A stretch of DNA of 64,000 nt from Clostridia bacterium (GTDB lineage Bacteria; Bacillota; Peptococcia; DRI-13; SM3-B62): the NCBI GenBank assembly GCA_018432615.1, contig JAHDSQ010000007.1, positions 1 through 64,000 of the forward strand, written 5' to 3'. Positions 8,523 to 16,883 of the stretch are shown here, one piece after another. Positions within the stretch are counted from its first letter, which is position 1, and the number at the start of each line of letters is the position of its first letter. The notes beneath the pieces were generated by a model. It was not told the origin of the DNA, did not search any database, and saw only the letters and a program-made list of their open reading frames with translations. The translations under genes were made by a program, and so were the position numbers.

Positions 8523-9437
8523 ATGAATAAGATAATTGAAGTAACCGGTTTAAGAAAAAACTACGGCAGCTTGACTGCCGTAAAGGATATCAGTTTTTAT
8601 ATTGAGCAGGGGAAACTTTTTTCTTTTCTCGGTCCTAATGGAGCCGGCAAGTCGACAACGATCGACATTTTGTGCACTTTAAGCAAATTTGAAGGTGGTA
8701 AGGTTGTCATCGACGGGCTTGACCTTCAAAAGAGCAGCCATGACATACGACAAATTATCGGAGTAGTGTTTCAGGACAATGTGTTGGACGATTTGCTTTC
8801 AGTGCGAGAAAATTTGGAATTCAGGGCCGGATTGTACACAAAAGACCGGGAAACGACCAAAAGTGCCGTATACGAAGCGATCCAAGCTACGGAGTTGAGT
8901 GAGATTATGGACCGGCCTTACGGCAAGCTCTCAGGCGGACAAAGGCGCAGGACGGATATTGCCCGGGCGCTGATCAATACGCCTAAAATACTGTTTCTTG
9001 ATGAACCTACTACCGGCCTTGATCCTCAAACCAGGCGAAGTATCTGGAATACAATAAAGCAACTGCAATTAAAATCAGGCATGACTGTTTTTCTGACAAC
9101 ACACTATATGGAGGAGGTTGCCAAATCAGATTATGTGATAGTCATCGACCATGGTGAAGTTGTGGCAAGAGGTACCCCCGCAGAATTAAAAACACGGTAC
9201 GCGTCTGATATGCTGCGAATGACCGCTGTAAATAAAGCGGCTCTGCAGCAGGTTATGAGGGATTCGCACCTTAGTTATACCGTTGCGGCGGGTGAATTTA
9301 TAGTAAAATTGCCTGATACAATGGCCGGCATACCCATCTTGGAGCAATGCAGGGCGTATATCAGTAGCTTTCAGGTATTGCAAGGCACGATGGATGACGC
9401 TTTTCTAGGCATTACGGGAAAGGAATTGAGACAATGA
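8523..9437 (+). CDS. ABC-2 type exporter ATPase (DrrA-like)
   Basis: A 304-residue ATPase with Walker A GPNGAGKST, signature LSGGQRRR, Walker B ILFLDEPTTGLD and H-loop TTHYMEE. The final 80 residues form the small C-terminal domain common in DrrA-like drug or peptide exporters. ATG 8523 follows GGAAAGGGG; the TTG at 8499 lacks a ribosome site. The gene overlaps the permease gene by four bases. Because it follows a LytTR/DUF3021 pair, it is a plausible target of that regulator. Confidence 0.9.
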   Translation: MNKIIEVTGLRKNYGSLTAVKDISFYIEQGKLFSFLGPNGAGKSTTIDILCTLSKFEGGKVVIDGLDLQKSSHDIRQIIGVVFQDNVLDDLLSVRENLEFRAGLYTKDRETTKSAVYEAIQATELSEIMDRPYGKLSGGQRRRTDIARALINTPKILFLDEPTTGLDPQTRRSIWNTIKQLQLKSGMTVFLTTHYMEEVAKSDYVIVIDHGEVVARGTPAELKTRYASDMLRMTAVNKAALQQVMRDSHLSYTVAAGEFIVKLPDTMAGIPILEQCRAYISSFQVLQGTMDDAFLGITGKELRQ

Positions 9438-10291
9438 GTAATTTTTTGAGACGAAATTTAAAATTGTTTTTTCGGGACAGAAGCGCCGTATTCTTTTCAC
9501 TGTTGGCGGTGTTCATTATTATTGCGCTGTATGCGGTGTTTTTAGGGAATGTCTGGCTGAACGATTCCATGAAAGAGATCCGAAACCCCGAGTTTCTGAT
9601 GAACAGTTGGCTTTTGGCCGGGCTTCTTGCAGTGACTTCGGTAACAACGACGATGAGTGCCTTCGGTGTCATGATCGATGATAAGGTCAAAAAAATAGAC
9701 AAAGACTTTTACGCAGCACCGATCAAAAGGAACAGTCTTACAGGAGGATACATTGGCAGTGCGTTTTTGATCGGTGTCATTATGTCTCTTGTCACAACCG
9801 TGGCCGGGGAGGTTTACATCGTCGCAAAGGGCGGGGAGTGGCTCGCGCCTACAGGCTTCCTCAAGGTGGTTTTGTTGATTTTTTTTGCAACGATGACCAA
9901 TACTTCGGTGGTTGGTTTTATCACGTCTTTTTTCAAGGGTCACAATGCATTCAGTACAGCAAGCACCATTATCGGTACATTGATTGGTTTTCTGACCGGT
10001 ATTTATCTTCCCATCGGGGCTTTGCCTTCATCAGTGCAAACAGTAATCAAGTTGTTTCCCATCTCCCACGCGGCGTCCCTCTTTCGACAAGTAATAATGG
10101 AAGTGCCTATACAGAAGGCCTTTGAAGGGGCATCGGTCAGATATTTAAATGAATTTAATGAATACATGGGGGTTACATATCACTGGGGAAGCTATGAGAT
10201 CGCGCCCTTGGTCAGTATTTTGATTTTAGTGGGCACGGCGGTTGTTTTTTATAGCTTGACTCTCTTGAATTTATCAAGAAAAAGCCGGTGA
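9434..10291 (+). CDS. ABC-2 type exporter permease
   Basis: A 285-residue membrane protein with about six helices in the ABC-2 permease pattern, including the re-entrant FPISHAASLFRQVIME segment before the last two helices. It forms the exporter with the preceding ATPase, whose stop overlaps this start (ATGA). The substrate cannot be read from sequence; drug, lipid or peptide export are the usual options. Confidence 0.88.
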   Translation: MSNFLRRNLKLFFRDRSAVFFSLLAVFIIIALYAVFLGNVWLNDSMKEIRNPEFLMNSWLLAGLLAVTSVTTTMSAFGVMIDDKVKKIDKDFYAAPIKRNSLTGGYIGSAFLIGVIMSLVTTVAGEVYIVAKGGEWLAPTGFLKVVLLIFFATMTNTSVVGFITSFFKGHNAFSTASTIIGTLIGFLTGIYLPIGALPSSVQTVIKLFPISHAASLFRQVIMEVPIQKAFEGASVRYLNEFNEYMGVTYHWGSYEIAPLVSILILVGTAVVFYSLTLLNLSRKSR

Positions 10292-10329
10292 TATGAAGCA
10301 AAAAGACAATTAATGCAAAAATATAGTGA

Positions 10330-10977
10330 TTACAGTAATTCTATTGATTTTGTATCGTATCTTATCAGTCCCTCTTTTTTCATCTTGGCTAATTCTCTTG
10401 ACAGGGATGTGCGTTGAACGCCGATTTTTTCAGCCAAAGCCTTTTTGGTTATATTTAATATGACACGATTTGAATTCTGCCTTTTTTGCTCATATTCAAG
10501 AAAACTCATGATGCTTTCCCGTATCGTTTTGTTGACATAGTGTTTTATTCTGTCCCCGAGGATTGAGGCGTGGTCTGAGACGAATTGAAGATAGCTTCTT
10601 AGGAACTCATGATTATCTGAGAATAATTGAAAGGAACGTTCTTTGTTTATCCCCAGGATTACGGTGGGTTGTTTCACGGTAATGGTCATTGGGTAATAGG
10701 GATTTCTGGAGAACATTAGATTGCCGCCCAAGATTTCGTCACTGAAAAATTCCGCGATAGTCATAAGATTTCCCGCTTCGTCAATGCGTTCGACAACCAC
10801 CTTGCCGGAGAGGATGATTTCAAGCTTGGAGCATACTTCGCCGGAAAAATGGACGATGTTGTTTTTATGATAGGTACGTATTACGAAGCTTCCGTCCTGC
10901 AGGTAAGAATTTATTTCTTCAGCAGATAATGAGCTTAAAAGACTGTTTTTCTTCATGAGGTCCATATATTTATTCAT
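10330..10977 (-). CDS. Crp/Fnr-family regulator, HcpR-like by context
   Basis: A 215-residue protein with an N-terminal cyclic-nucleotide-binding-like fold (about 10-125), a long dimer helix, and a C-terminal Crp-type HTH (KKALAEKIGVQRTSLSRELAKM). It has no cysteine cluster like that of FNR, so O2 sensing by an Fe-S cluster is unlikely. It is divergent from genes for a permease, a ferredoxin domain and a flavo-diiron protein, which suggests a nitrosative/oxidative stress role as in HcpR. That role is inference. A strong site (GGAAAGGAGG) precedes its ATG at 10977. Confidence 0.88.
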   Translation of the reverse strand: MNKYMDLMKKNSLLSSLSAEEINSYLQDGSFVIRTYHKNNIVHFSGEVCSKLEIILSGKVVVERIDEAGNLMTIAEFFSDEILGGNLMFSRNPYYPMTITVKQPTVILGINKERSFQLFSDNHEFLRSYLQFVSDHASILGDRIKHYVNKTIRESIMSFLEYEQKRQNSNRVILNITKKALAEKIGVQRTSLSRELAKMKKEGLIRYDTKSIELL

Positions 10978-11001
10978 AGAGAATTCCTCCTTTCCTCACA
11001 A

Positions 11002-11023
11002 GGGTGTTACATCGGTAACACCC
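11002..11023. promoter_or_regulatory. Perfect 9-4-9 inverted repeat, candidate Crp/Fnr operator
   Basis: GGGTGTTAC-ATCG-GTAACACCC. The inner GTTAC-N4-GTAAC has the 5-4-5 spacing of Crp/Fnr operators. It lies between the divergent regulator and permease genes. Its centre is 41.5 bases before the start point expected for the rightward promoter (-10 TATGAT, 11042-11047) and just downstream of the start point expected for the leftward promoter. A T-run follows on the plus strand, so terminator activity cannot be excluded. Confidence 0.75.
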
Positions 11024-11031
11024 TTTTTACC

Positions 11032-11060
11032 ATTATATCTTTATGATGTAAGTACGGCAA
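11032..11060 (-). promoter_or_regulatory. Promoter of the Crp/Fnr regulator
   Basis: On the minus strand, TTGCCG (11060-11055), a 17-base spacer and TATAAT (11037-11032). The start point would fall near 11025, so the inverted repeat would be transcribed as the first bases of the message, a position typical of autorepression. Confidence 0.6.
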
Positions 11061-11089
11061 GATGAGGAAAGCGAATAAGGAGGGAACTT

Positions 11090-11572
11090 ATGGATATATT
11101 TACTGTAATGTTTTGGATTATTGCGATTGTACTAACTGCTATTTCACTGAGAAAAAGTAAAACAAAAACCTTTGCTGCTATGAAGAAATCAAAAGGTATG
11201 ATGGGTAGTATGCTGAGTGATATCATTGCTATCATATTTTTGATTGGCTTGGTTCTAACCTTTATTCCACCGGAGACGATTAAGAATGTTTTAGGCTCAG
11301 CCAACACATTTGTGTCGACAGTCGCTGCGGCAGTTGTCGGCAGTATTACCCTGATTCCTGCCTTTGTTGCCTTTCCTTTGGTTGGTTCTCTAGTAGACGT
11401 AGGGGCCAGTATTGTTCCCGGAGTTGCGTTTTTGACGACGCTCACGATGGTTGGTTTTGTGACATTTCCCCTTGAGAAAAAGGAATTCGGAACAAAATTT
11501 GCGTTGACCAGAAATGTGTTGAGTTTCGGTTTTGCTCTGGTCATTGCCTTAACTATGGGGGTGGTTCTATGA
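11090..11572 (+). CDS. Permease half, ArsP_1/DUF318-like
   Basis: A 160-residue membrane protein with about four or five helices. The glycine/proline-rich central stretch VGSITLIPAFVAFPLVGSL resembles the conserved core of the ArsP_1 (DUF318) permease superfamily, normally a single protein of over 300 residues. The other half appears to be the next gene, whose ATG overlaps this stop by four bases, so the pair probably makes one transporter. The substrate is unknown. AAGGAGGG precedes the ATG. Confidence 0.7.
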   Translation: MDIFTVMFWIIAIVLTAISLRKSKTKTFAAMKKSKGMMGSMLSDIIAIIFLIGLVLTFIPPETIKNVLGSANTFVSTVAAAVVGSITLIPAFVAFPLVGSLVDVGASIVPGVAFLTTLTMVGFVTFPLEKKEFGTKFALTRNVLSFGFALVIALTMGVVL

Positions 11573-12306
11573 AGGTTGGTGCGCTAATCAAAAGAAACAA
11601 ACTGCTTATCCTGGTGGCACTTGCATACCTTGCGATATTCATTATGTCGCCCAATAAAGCCATTATGTCAGTAGAAAACAGTGTTTACTACCTGATTGAG
11701 ATGTTTCAAGTGCTTCCGGTTATTTTCCTTTTGACCGTTGTCATAGAAGCATTGGTCCCGAAGGATCTCATTATACGGGGCTTCGGTGAAGAATCAGGCC
11801 TCAAGGGGAATTTCTTTGCTTTGCTGTTCGGCAGTTTATCGGCGGGCCCAATTTATGCCGCGTTTCCCATTAGTAAAACCTTATTGGGTAAAGGTGCCAG
11901 TGTATCAAATATAGTAATCATTCTGAGTGCTTGGGCGGTTATTAAGGTTCCGATGCTTGCTAATGAGGCAAAGTTTCTTGGCGCAAATTTTATGGCTGTG
12001 AGATGGGTGCTTACTGTGATAGCCATATTTATAATGGCCTATCTTACCGGGTTATTTGTGAAAAAGGAAGATATGCGTTCCGCAGAAAGTGGCCAGGAGA
12101 CACGGGAACTCGAGATAAATGAGGGGTATTGTATCGGTTGCGGGCTTTGTGTAAAACTTCTTCCTGAATATTATGAGATGAAGGAGCAGAAGGCAGTCGT
12201 GAAAAAAATGCCGGAAGGGAAAAAGGCGAAACAGGCAGTCAGGGAGTCTGCAGAAAGGTGTCCCGCTAAGGCTATTATTTTTGATATGGAGGAAAAAGCA
12301 TCCTGA
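11569..12306 (+). CDS. Permease half with C-terminal ferredoxin domain
   Basis: The N-terminal 165 residues hold several membrane helices with a second permease core (FGSLSAGPIYAAFPISKTLL). After a charged linker comes a ferredoxin-like domain with CIGCGLC (near residues 188-194) and CPAKAI (near 231-236), the four-cysteine pattern of a single-cluster ferredoxin. A redox cluster on a transporter half is unusual and suggests redox gating or electron transfer at the membrane. It is translationally coupled to the first half and followed by fprA. Confidence 0.75.
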   Translation: MKVGALIKRNKLLILVALAYLAIFIMSPNKAIMSVENSVYYLIEMFQVLPVIFLLTVVIEALVPKDLIIRGFGEESGLKGNFFALLFGSLSAGPIYAAFPISKTLLGKGASVSNIVIILSAWAVIKVPMLANEAKFLGANFMAVRWVLTVIAIFIMAYLTGLFVKKEDMRSAESGQETRELEINEGYCIGCGLCVKLLPEYYEMKEQKAVVKKMPEGKKAKQAVRESAERCPAKAIIFDMEEKAS

Positions 12307-12401
12307 GGTAAATAATTCGAAAAACAGTGGTTGTCAGAGACTGGCTATTAAGTGATAATAAAACCAAACCCAAATAAAAACAAGAAAGGGAGTGACCATA
12401 C

Positions 12402-13589
12402 TTGAAAAAACCAATAAAAAATAATGTATCTTGGGTAGGCAAAGTCGACTGGGAGCTGCAAAAATTTCATGGTAATGAATACTCGACCCATAAAGGCTCT
12501 ACGTATAATTCATATTTAATAGAAGAGGAAAAAACTGTTTTGATTGATACGGTGTGGGCCCCGTTTGCAGAGGAATTTGTTGATAATCTGGCTAAGGAAA
12601 TAGATCTTAACAAGATTGATTATGTTGTGGCAAATCATGGAGAAGTCGATCATAGCGGGGCACTTCCCGCCTTGATGAAGCGTATTCCTGACAGACCGAT
12701 TTATTGTACAACCAATGCGGTTAAATCTTTAAAAGGGCAATATCATCAAGACTGGAATTTCCGTGTGGTCAAAACAGGGGACAAGTTAGATGTCGGAAAC
12801 GGTAAAGAATTGGTGTTCGTGGAAATGCCGATGCTGCATTGGCCTGATAGCATGGCAACATATCTTACCAAGGATAATATTCTGTTCAGCAATGATGCCT
12901 TCGGGCAGCATTACGCAACCGAAAAACTGTTTAATGATTTGGTGGATCAGTGCGATCTTTTCAATGAAGCGATAAAATATTACGCTAATATCTTAACTCC
13001 ATTCAGTCATGTTTTAAGAAAAAAATTGGCGGAAATCGTGTCCTTTAACTTGCAAATTGAGATGATAGCTACAAGCCACGGTGTCATTTGGAGAGAAAAT
13101 CCAATGCAGATTGTTGAAAAGTATTCCCAATGGGCTAATGATTATCAGGAGAATCAGATTACCGTTATTTATGATACGATGTGGAACGGTACAAAAATGT
13201 TGGCCGAAAAAATAGCGGAAGGTATCGGTTTAGCAGACTCGGATGTGGTTGTGAAGGTTTTTAATTTGGCCAAGGGTGATGAAAATGATTTGATTACAGA
13301 AGTGTTTAAATCAAAAACCGTCGTGTTCGGTTCCCCTACTATAGCCAATAGTATCCTTCATTCGGTCGCAGGTTTTATCCATTTGATGAAAGAATTAAAA
13401 TTCAAAAATAAAAAGGCGGCGGCTTTTGGCTGCTACGGCTGGAGTGGAGAAGCCGTCAAGGTCATAAATGGGTTGATGGGTGATGCAGGGTTTGAGGTCA
13501 TGGACGAAGGATTCAGAACTCAATGGAACCCTGATGTTGAAACACAAAATGTCGCATTGGAATATGGCAAAGGGATAGCAAGGGCGTGA
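12402..13589 (+). CDS. fprA: Flavo-diiron protein (A-type flavoprotein)
   Basis: Reduces O2 to water and/or NO to N2O in anaerobes. The N-terminal metallo-beta-lactamase domain has diiron ligands His79, Glu81, Asp83 and His84 in NHGEVDH, with further ligands in LHWPD, SNDAFG and TSHG. The flavodoxin domain starts near residue 255 (VIYDTMWNGTKMLA). At 395 residues it has no extra C-terminal module and so needs a rubredoxin partner, which may be the one at 46 kb. TTG 12402 follows AAAGGGAG. Together with the upstream permease/ferredoxin genes it likely belongs to the unit controlled by the Crp/Fnr regulator. Confidence 0.93.
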   Translation: MKKPIKNNVSWVGKVDWELQKFHGNEYSTHKGSTYNSYLIEEEKTVLIDTVWAPFAEEFVDNLAKEIDLNKIDYVVANHGEVDHSGALPALMKRIPDRPIYCTTNAVKSLKGQYHQDWNFRVVKTGDKLDVGNGKELVFVEMPMLHWPDSMATYLTKDNILFSNDAFGQHYATEKLFNDLVDQCDLFNEAIKYYANILTPFSHVLRKKLAEIVSFNLQIEMIATSHGVIWRENPMQIVEKYSQWANDYQENQITVIYDTMWNGTKMLAEKIAEGIGLADSDVVVKVFNLAKGDENDLITEVFKSKTVVFGSPTIANSILHSVAGFIHLMKELKFKNKKAAAFGCYGWSGEAVKVINGLMGDAGFEVMDEGFRTQWNPDVETQNVALEYGKGIARA

Positions 13590-13627
13590 TACGCCATAGG
13601 TATTAATAATAATCGACGGAGAAGGAT

Positions 13628-14329
13628 ATGAGATACGACAATATAATAAAAGGAATATTTATAAATCGGCCCAACCGTTTTATCGCTCATGTCGAAATTG
13701 AAGGTAGAATCGAAATCTGTCATGTGAAAAACACGGGACGCTGCAAAGAACTTCTTATTCCGGGGGTTGGGGTTTTGGTTCAAGAAAGTAGTAATCCCGG
13801 CAGGAAAACAAAATATGATTTGATTTCGGTCTGGAAAGGGAATCAGCTTATTAATATTGACAGCCAGGCTCCAAACGTGGTTTTCAGGGAATGGCTGAAC
13901 ACGGGAACGTTTTTCCCCGAGCTTAAGACAATCAAGACAGAGCAGAAATATGGCAACTCGCGTTTTGATTATTATCTGGAAACAAGAAACAGAAAGATTT
14001 TTGTTGAGATCAAGGGTGTTACCCTGGAAGAAGAGGGTGTGGCGCTTTTCCCGGATGCACCGACAGAACGCGGCGTGAAGCACCTAAAAGAATTAGCCGC
14101 ATGTATTGAAGAAGGATATGCGGCCATGGTAGTTTTCATTATTCAAATGAAGGGCGTGCGTTACGTAACGCCCAATGACAAGATGCATCCTGAATTTGGA
14201 GTTGCTCTAAGGGAACTTTCCGCAAAAGGTGCAAAGGTTTTGGCGATTGATTGCCTGGTTACTGAAGAGACGATTGTTTCCGGAGATCTGGTGGAAGTCA
14301 GGTTAAATCCGGGAAAAGGAAACGACTGA
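13628..14329 (+). CDS. sfsA: SfsA homologue
   Basis: A 233-residue protein close to the usual SfsA length. Family hallmarks include HVKNTGRCKELL near the N-terminus and VEIKGVTLEEEG and FPDAPTERG in the centre, where the PD-(D/E)XK-like acidic residues lie. First named for sugar fermentation stimulation in E. coli, it is proposed to bind or cleave nucleic acid, but its cellular role is unclear. GGAGAAGG precedes its ATG. Its stop codon sits inside a terminator hairpin. Confidence 0.92.
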   Translation: MRYDNIIKGIFINRPNRFIAHVEIEGRIEICHVKNTGRCKELLIPGVGVLVQESSNPGRKTKYDLISVWKGNQLINIDSQAPNVVFREWLNTGTFFPELKTIKTEQKYGNSRFDYYLETRNRKIFVEIKGVTLEEEGVALFPDAPTERGVKHLKELAACIEEGYAAMVVFIIQMKGVRYVTPNDKMHPEFGVALRELSAKGAKVLAIDCLVTEETIVSGDLVEVRLNPGKGND

Positions 14330-14359
14330 CTCGGTTAATGCAAGTCAGTCGTTTCTTTT
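14319..14359. terminator. Terminator between convergent sfsA and the PPIase lipoprotein gene
   Basis: GAAACGACTGACT (14319-14331) pairs perfectly with 14343-14355, followed by CTTTT on the plus strand. The left arm includes the sfsA stop codon. The T-content on the other strand is modest, so it may also serve the convergent gene. Confidence 0.8.
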
Positions 14360-14371
14360 GCTATGCGGTTT

Positions 14372-15460
14372 CTACTCTAAAACGACGTTGTCTATAATAT
14401 AATCCAGAACCGACTGATGGAGTGCCGTTAGCTTTAGGTATGGCATACCATAGGTTTCTTCATATTCCGAATGATCCTCTGTTCCAAAGTACTTTGAGAA
14501 ATAAGCTGTCAAGTCCTCGTCGGTTACTGAAATATCGGTATCCTCGGCAATCGCTTGGAGGATAAGATGATATTCGGCATTTTTCTTGTTATCATCGTGG
14601 TTTGTTTCCAGCAGTTCTTCAGTCGTTGAGACTCCCATGTAGGTGTTTAAAAATTCCTCAAACTCCACGCCGTAATTTTCGGCGTTACTTTTATAGTATT
14701 TAATCATCAAGTTTTCTTGATATTCAACAAGAGTATCGGGGAGGGAATTAATTGTCGTATTCTCATAAATGTAATCCTGTACATAATGTGCAATAGCTTC
14801 GTGTTGCAAGTTATCCTTAACGTATTCTTTCATCCCTGCGACGGTTTTAAAATCGAAACGGGATGAAAAGTTGGTAACAACAAAATCATCGGTCAATTCG
14901 GGTGTAACATTCTCAACAATGTGATTCAACGTTACTGCGAATACAGCATCCTTGCCGTTGAGTTCTTCCTTACCGTAGTCTTCGGGGAATGTTACTTCAA
15001 TATCAAATGATTCTCCGGGGCTATGACCGATAAGCTGTTCTAAAAAGTCATCTATATAGGTCGTGACGCCGATGGTAACGTTTGTACCTTGGCCTTCGGT
15101 GCTGCCTCCTTCAAAATTTACACCGTCTATACTGCCGACATAGTCGATATTGACTGTATCGCCGTCAGCGACAGCGCGGTCTTTTATTTGGTTTTCATAT
15201 GAAAAATTGGCTATAATGCTGTCAACCTCTGCTTGAACAGCTTCATCCGAAATCTCGTGAATGTCTTTAGGAATGGTTATTCCATTATATTCACACAATT
15301 TGACTTGATCATAAGCTGTAATGTCCTTCCAAAAGCCGTTTTTGTCAATACCGTCGCTGTAAGTGAATTCCTTAGGCTCGGTTTCGGAACAACCGACAAA
15401 AGTGAATAATGCAAAGGAAATGACGAGAATGAGCGACAGGACCGTTTTATAGTTTTTCAT
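14372..15460 (-). CDS. Lipoprotein with trigger-factor-like FKBP prolyl isomerase domain
   Basis: A signal peptide with lipobox FVGC (Cys24) places it on the outside of the membrane. An FKBP-type domain (about 95-185: GDTVNIDYVGSIDG, GHSPGESFDIEVTFPEDY) is followed by a helical region like the trigger factor C-terminal chaperone arms. The ribosome-binding domain of cytoplasmic trigger factor is absent. It probably assists folding of exported proteins, in a role comparable to PrsA; that is inference. It ends against the sfsA terminator. Confidence 0.85.
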   Translation of the reverse strand: MKNYKTVLSLILVISFALFTFVGCSETEPKEFTYSDGIDKNGFWKDITAYDQVKLCEYNGITIPKDIHEISDEAVQAEVDSIIANFSYENQIKDRAVADGDTVNIDYVGSIDGVNFEGGSTEGQGTNVTIGVTTYIDDFLEQLIGHSPGESFDIEVTFPEDYGKEELNGKDAVFAVTLNHIVENVTPELTDDFVVTNFSSRFDFKTVAGMKEYVKDNLQHEAIAHYVQDYIYENTTINSLPDTLVEYQENLMIKYYKSNAENYGVEFEEFLNTYMGVSTTEELLETNHDDNKKNAEYHLILQAIAEDTDISVTDEDLTAYFSKYFGTEDHSEYEETYGMPYLKLTALHQSVLDYIIDNVVLE

Positions 15461-15669
15461 TTTGCAACCTCCATAGATTTAATTATTTATTTCAGCAAGC
15501 TGAGATATATTTGCTCAACCTAGAAATTACTTTTCTCATTATACACGATAAATGTGTCAATAACATGAACATCTTATAAATTGTTCAAAAAAAATAATGG
15601 GAATAACAGAAGATTATCACAGAAAATCATTATTGTTGTTTGTTCGTGTCTTCTATGATACCATTAGAA

Positions 15670-15832
15670 TCGTCAAGATAAGCTCGTTAAGATAAGGGGC
15701 AAGGGAACCGGGTTAGAATCCCGGACGGTCGCGCCACTGTAACCGGTGAGATTTCCATAAATACCACTGAAGCTGTTGTTTTGGGAAGGTATGGAGAATC
15801 GTCTGAGCCGGAAGTCAGGATACCTGCCTGTA
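15670..15832 (+). promoter_or_regulatory. Cobalamin riboswitch upstream of btuFCD
   Basis: The conserved core is recognisable in order: AAGGGAACCGG, AATCCCGGACGG, CGCCACTGTAA and, near the 3' end, the B12 box GAAGTCAGGATACCTGCC. The 5' boundary is approximate. The class binds adenosyl- or other cobalamins and turns genes off when B12 is plentiful, which fits a corrinoid importer downstream. Confidence 0.95.
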
Positions 15833-15845
15833 GATATTATTCAAA

Positions 15846-15878
15846 CATCCTTCGCGTCAGAGGATGGGTTGTTTTTGT
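15846..15878 (+). terminator. Riboswitch expression-platform terminator
   Basis: CATCCT (15846-15851) pairs with AGGATG (15861-15866), followed by GGTTGTTTTTGTTT. Its place between the B12 box and the btuF ribosome site suggests transcriptional attenuation when ligand is bound. Confidence 0.75.
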
Positions 15879-15905
15879 TTCTACATAAAAGGAGGCATAC
15901 AAAGT

Positions 15906-16835
15906 ATGAAAAGAATATTTTATACATTGCTTTTTATTATAGCATTAGGAGCAGTGTTAATGTCTGCTGTCGGTTGTGGAGATGCCAATACAATGAATAA
16001 TGAAAGCTTTGCGATGGTTATCGACCAGTTGGGAAGAGAGGTTATTATTCCATCTGTTCCGGAAAGGGTCATCTCTCTTTCTCCCAGTAATACGGAGATT
16101 GCTTATGCGATTGGATTAGGAGACAGTATTGTAGGGGTTACCGATTACTGCAACTATCCGGAGGAAGCTCTAGCAAAAGATAAGATAGGAGGCTTTTCCA
16201 GCCCTAATATAGAAAAAATAGTAATTTTAGAGCCGGATCTAGTTTTGGCAGGTAATAAGCATGAAGAACTGATAGTTAAATTTGAAGAGATGGGGATTCC
16301 TGTGATAATGCTGGTTCCTGAGTCAATTGAAGATGCTTTTGCAGCCATGGAACTGGTGGCTGAGGCTACAGGGAAAAGCAAAGAAGCGGAAGATGTAATA
16401 TCCGGTATAAAGAATAGATTAGATACAGTACGGGACAAGGTTGCTTCTGTTTCTGATAAGGATAGGGTCAGAGTATATTATGAAGTGTATTCGGATCCTT
16501 TAATGACTGCCGGTGGGGCATCACTTATTAATGAAGTTATTTCAGCAGCCGGAGGAAAAAACATTTTTGCCGATGTCAATGAAAGTTATCCTAAAATCAG
16601 CAGTGAAGTATTGATTGAAAGGGATCCCCAGGTTATCATTTTTCCTGATACTCACGGATCTGAAGCCTTTGGGACTGACTTATTGAAGGACAGGCCTTTA
16701 TGGAGCGAAATAACCGCTGTAAAGGAAAATGCACTTTTCAAAATTTCCTCCGATTCTATATCACGTCCCGGACCTCGTCTGATAGACGCGGTTGAAGATT
16801 TAGCCTCCATTTTTTATCCGGAATTGTTTCAATAA
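15906..16835 (+). CDS. btuF: Corrinoid ABC importer substrate-binding lipoprotein
   Basis: Class III binding protein of 309 residues. The signal peptide ends in a lipobox (VGC, Cys24). The start of the mature fold (QLGREVIIPSVPERVISLSPSNTE) and the GVTDYCNYP segment are typical of the BtuF/FecB family. ATG 15906 follows AAAGGAGG; an upstream in-frame ATG at 15864 lies within the riboswitch terminator and is rejected. The riboswitch makes cobalamin or another corrinoid the likely ligand rather than a siderophore. Confidence 0.93.
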   Translation: MKRIFYTLLFIIALGAVLMSAVGCGDANTMNNESFAMVIDQLGREVIIPSVPERVISLSPSNTEIAYAIGLGDSIVGVTDYCNYPEEALAKDKIGGFSSPNIEKIVILEPDLVLAGNKHEELIVKFEEMGIPVIMLVPESIEDAFAAMELVAEATGKSKEAEDVISGIKNRLDTVRDKVASVSDKDRVRVYYEVYSDPLMTAGGASLINEVISAAGGKNIFADVNESYPKISSEVLIERDPQVIIFPDTHGSEAFGTDLLKDRPLWSEITAVKENALFKISSDSISRPGPRLIDAVEDLASIFYPELFQ

Positions 16836-16883
16836 GTAATAAAAGCACATGAGGTGAGATTGCGCAAGGGAGTTGGAGCAAGC

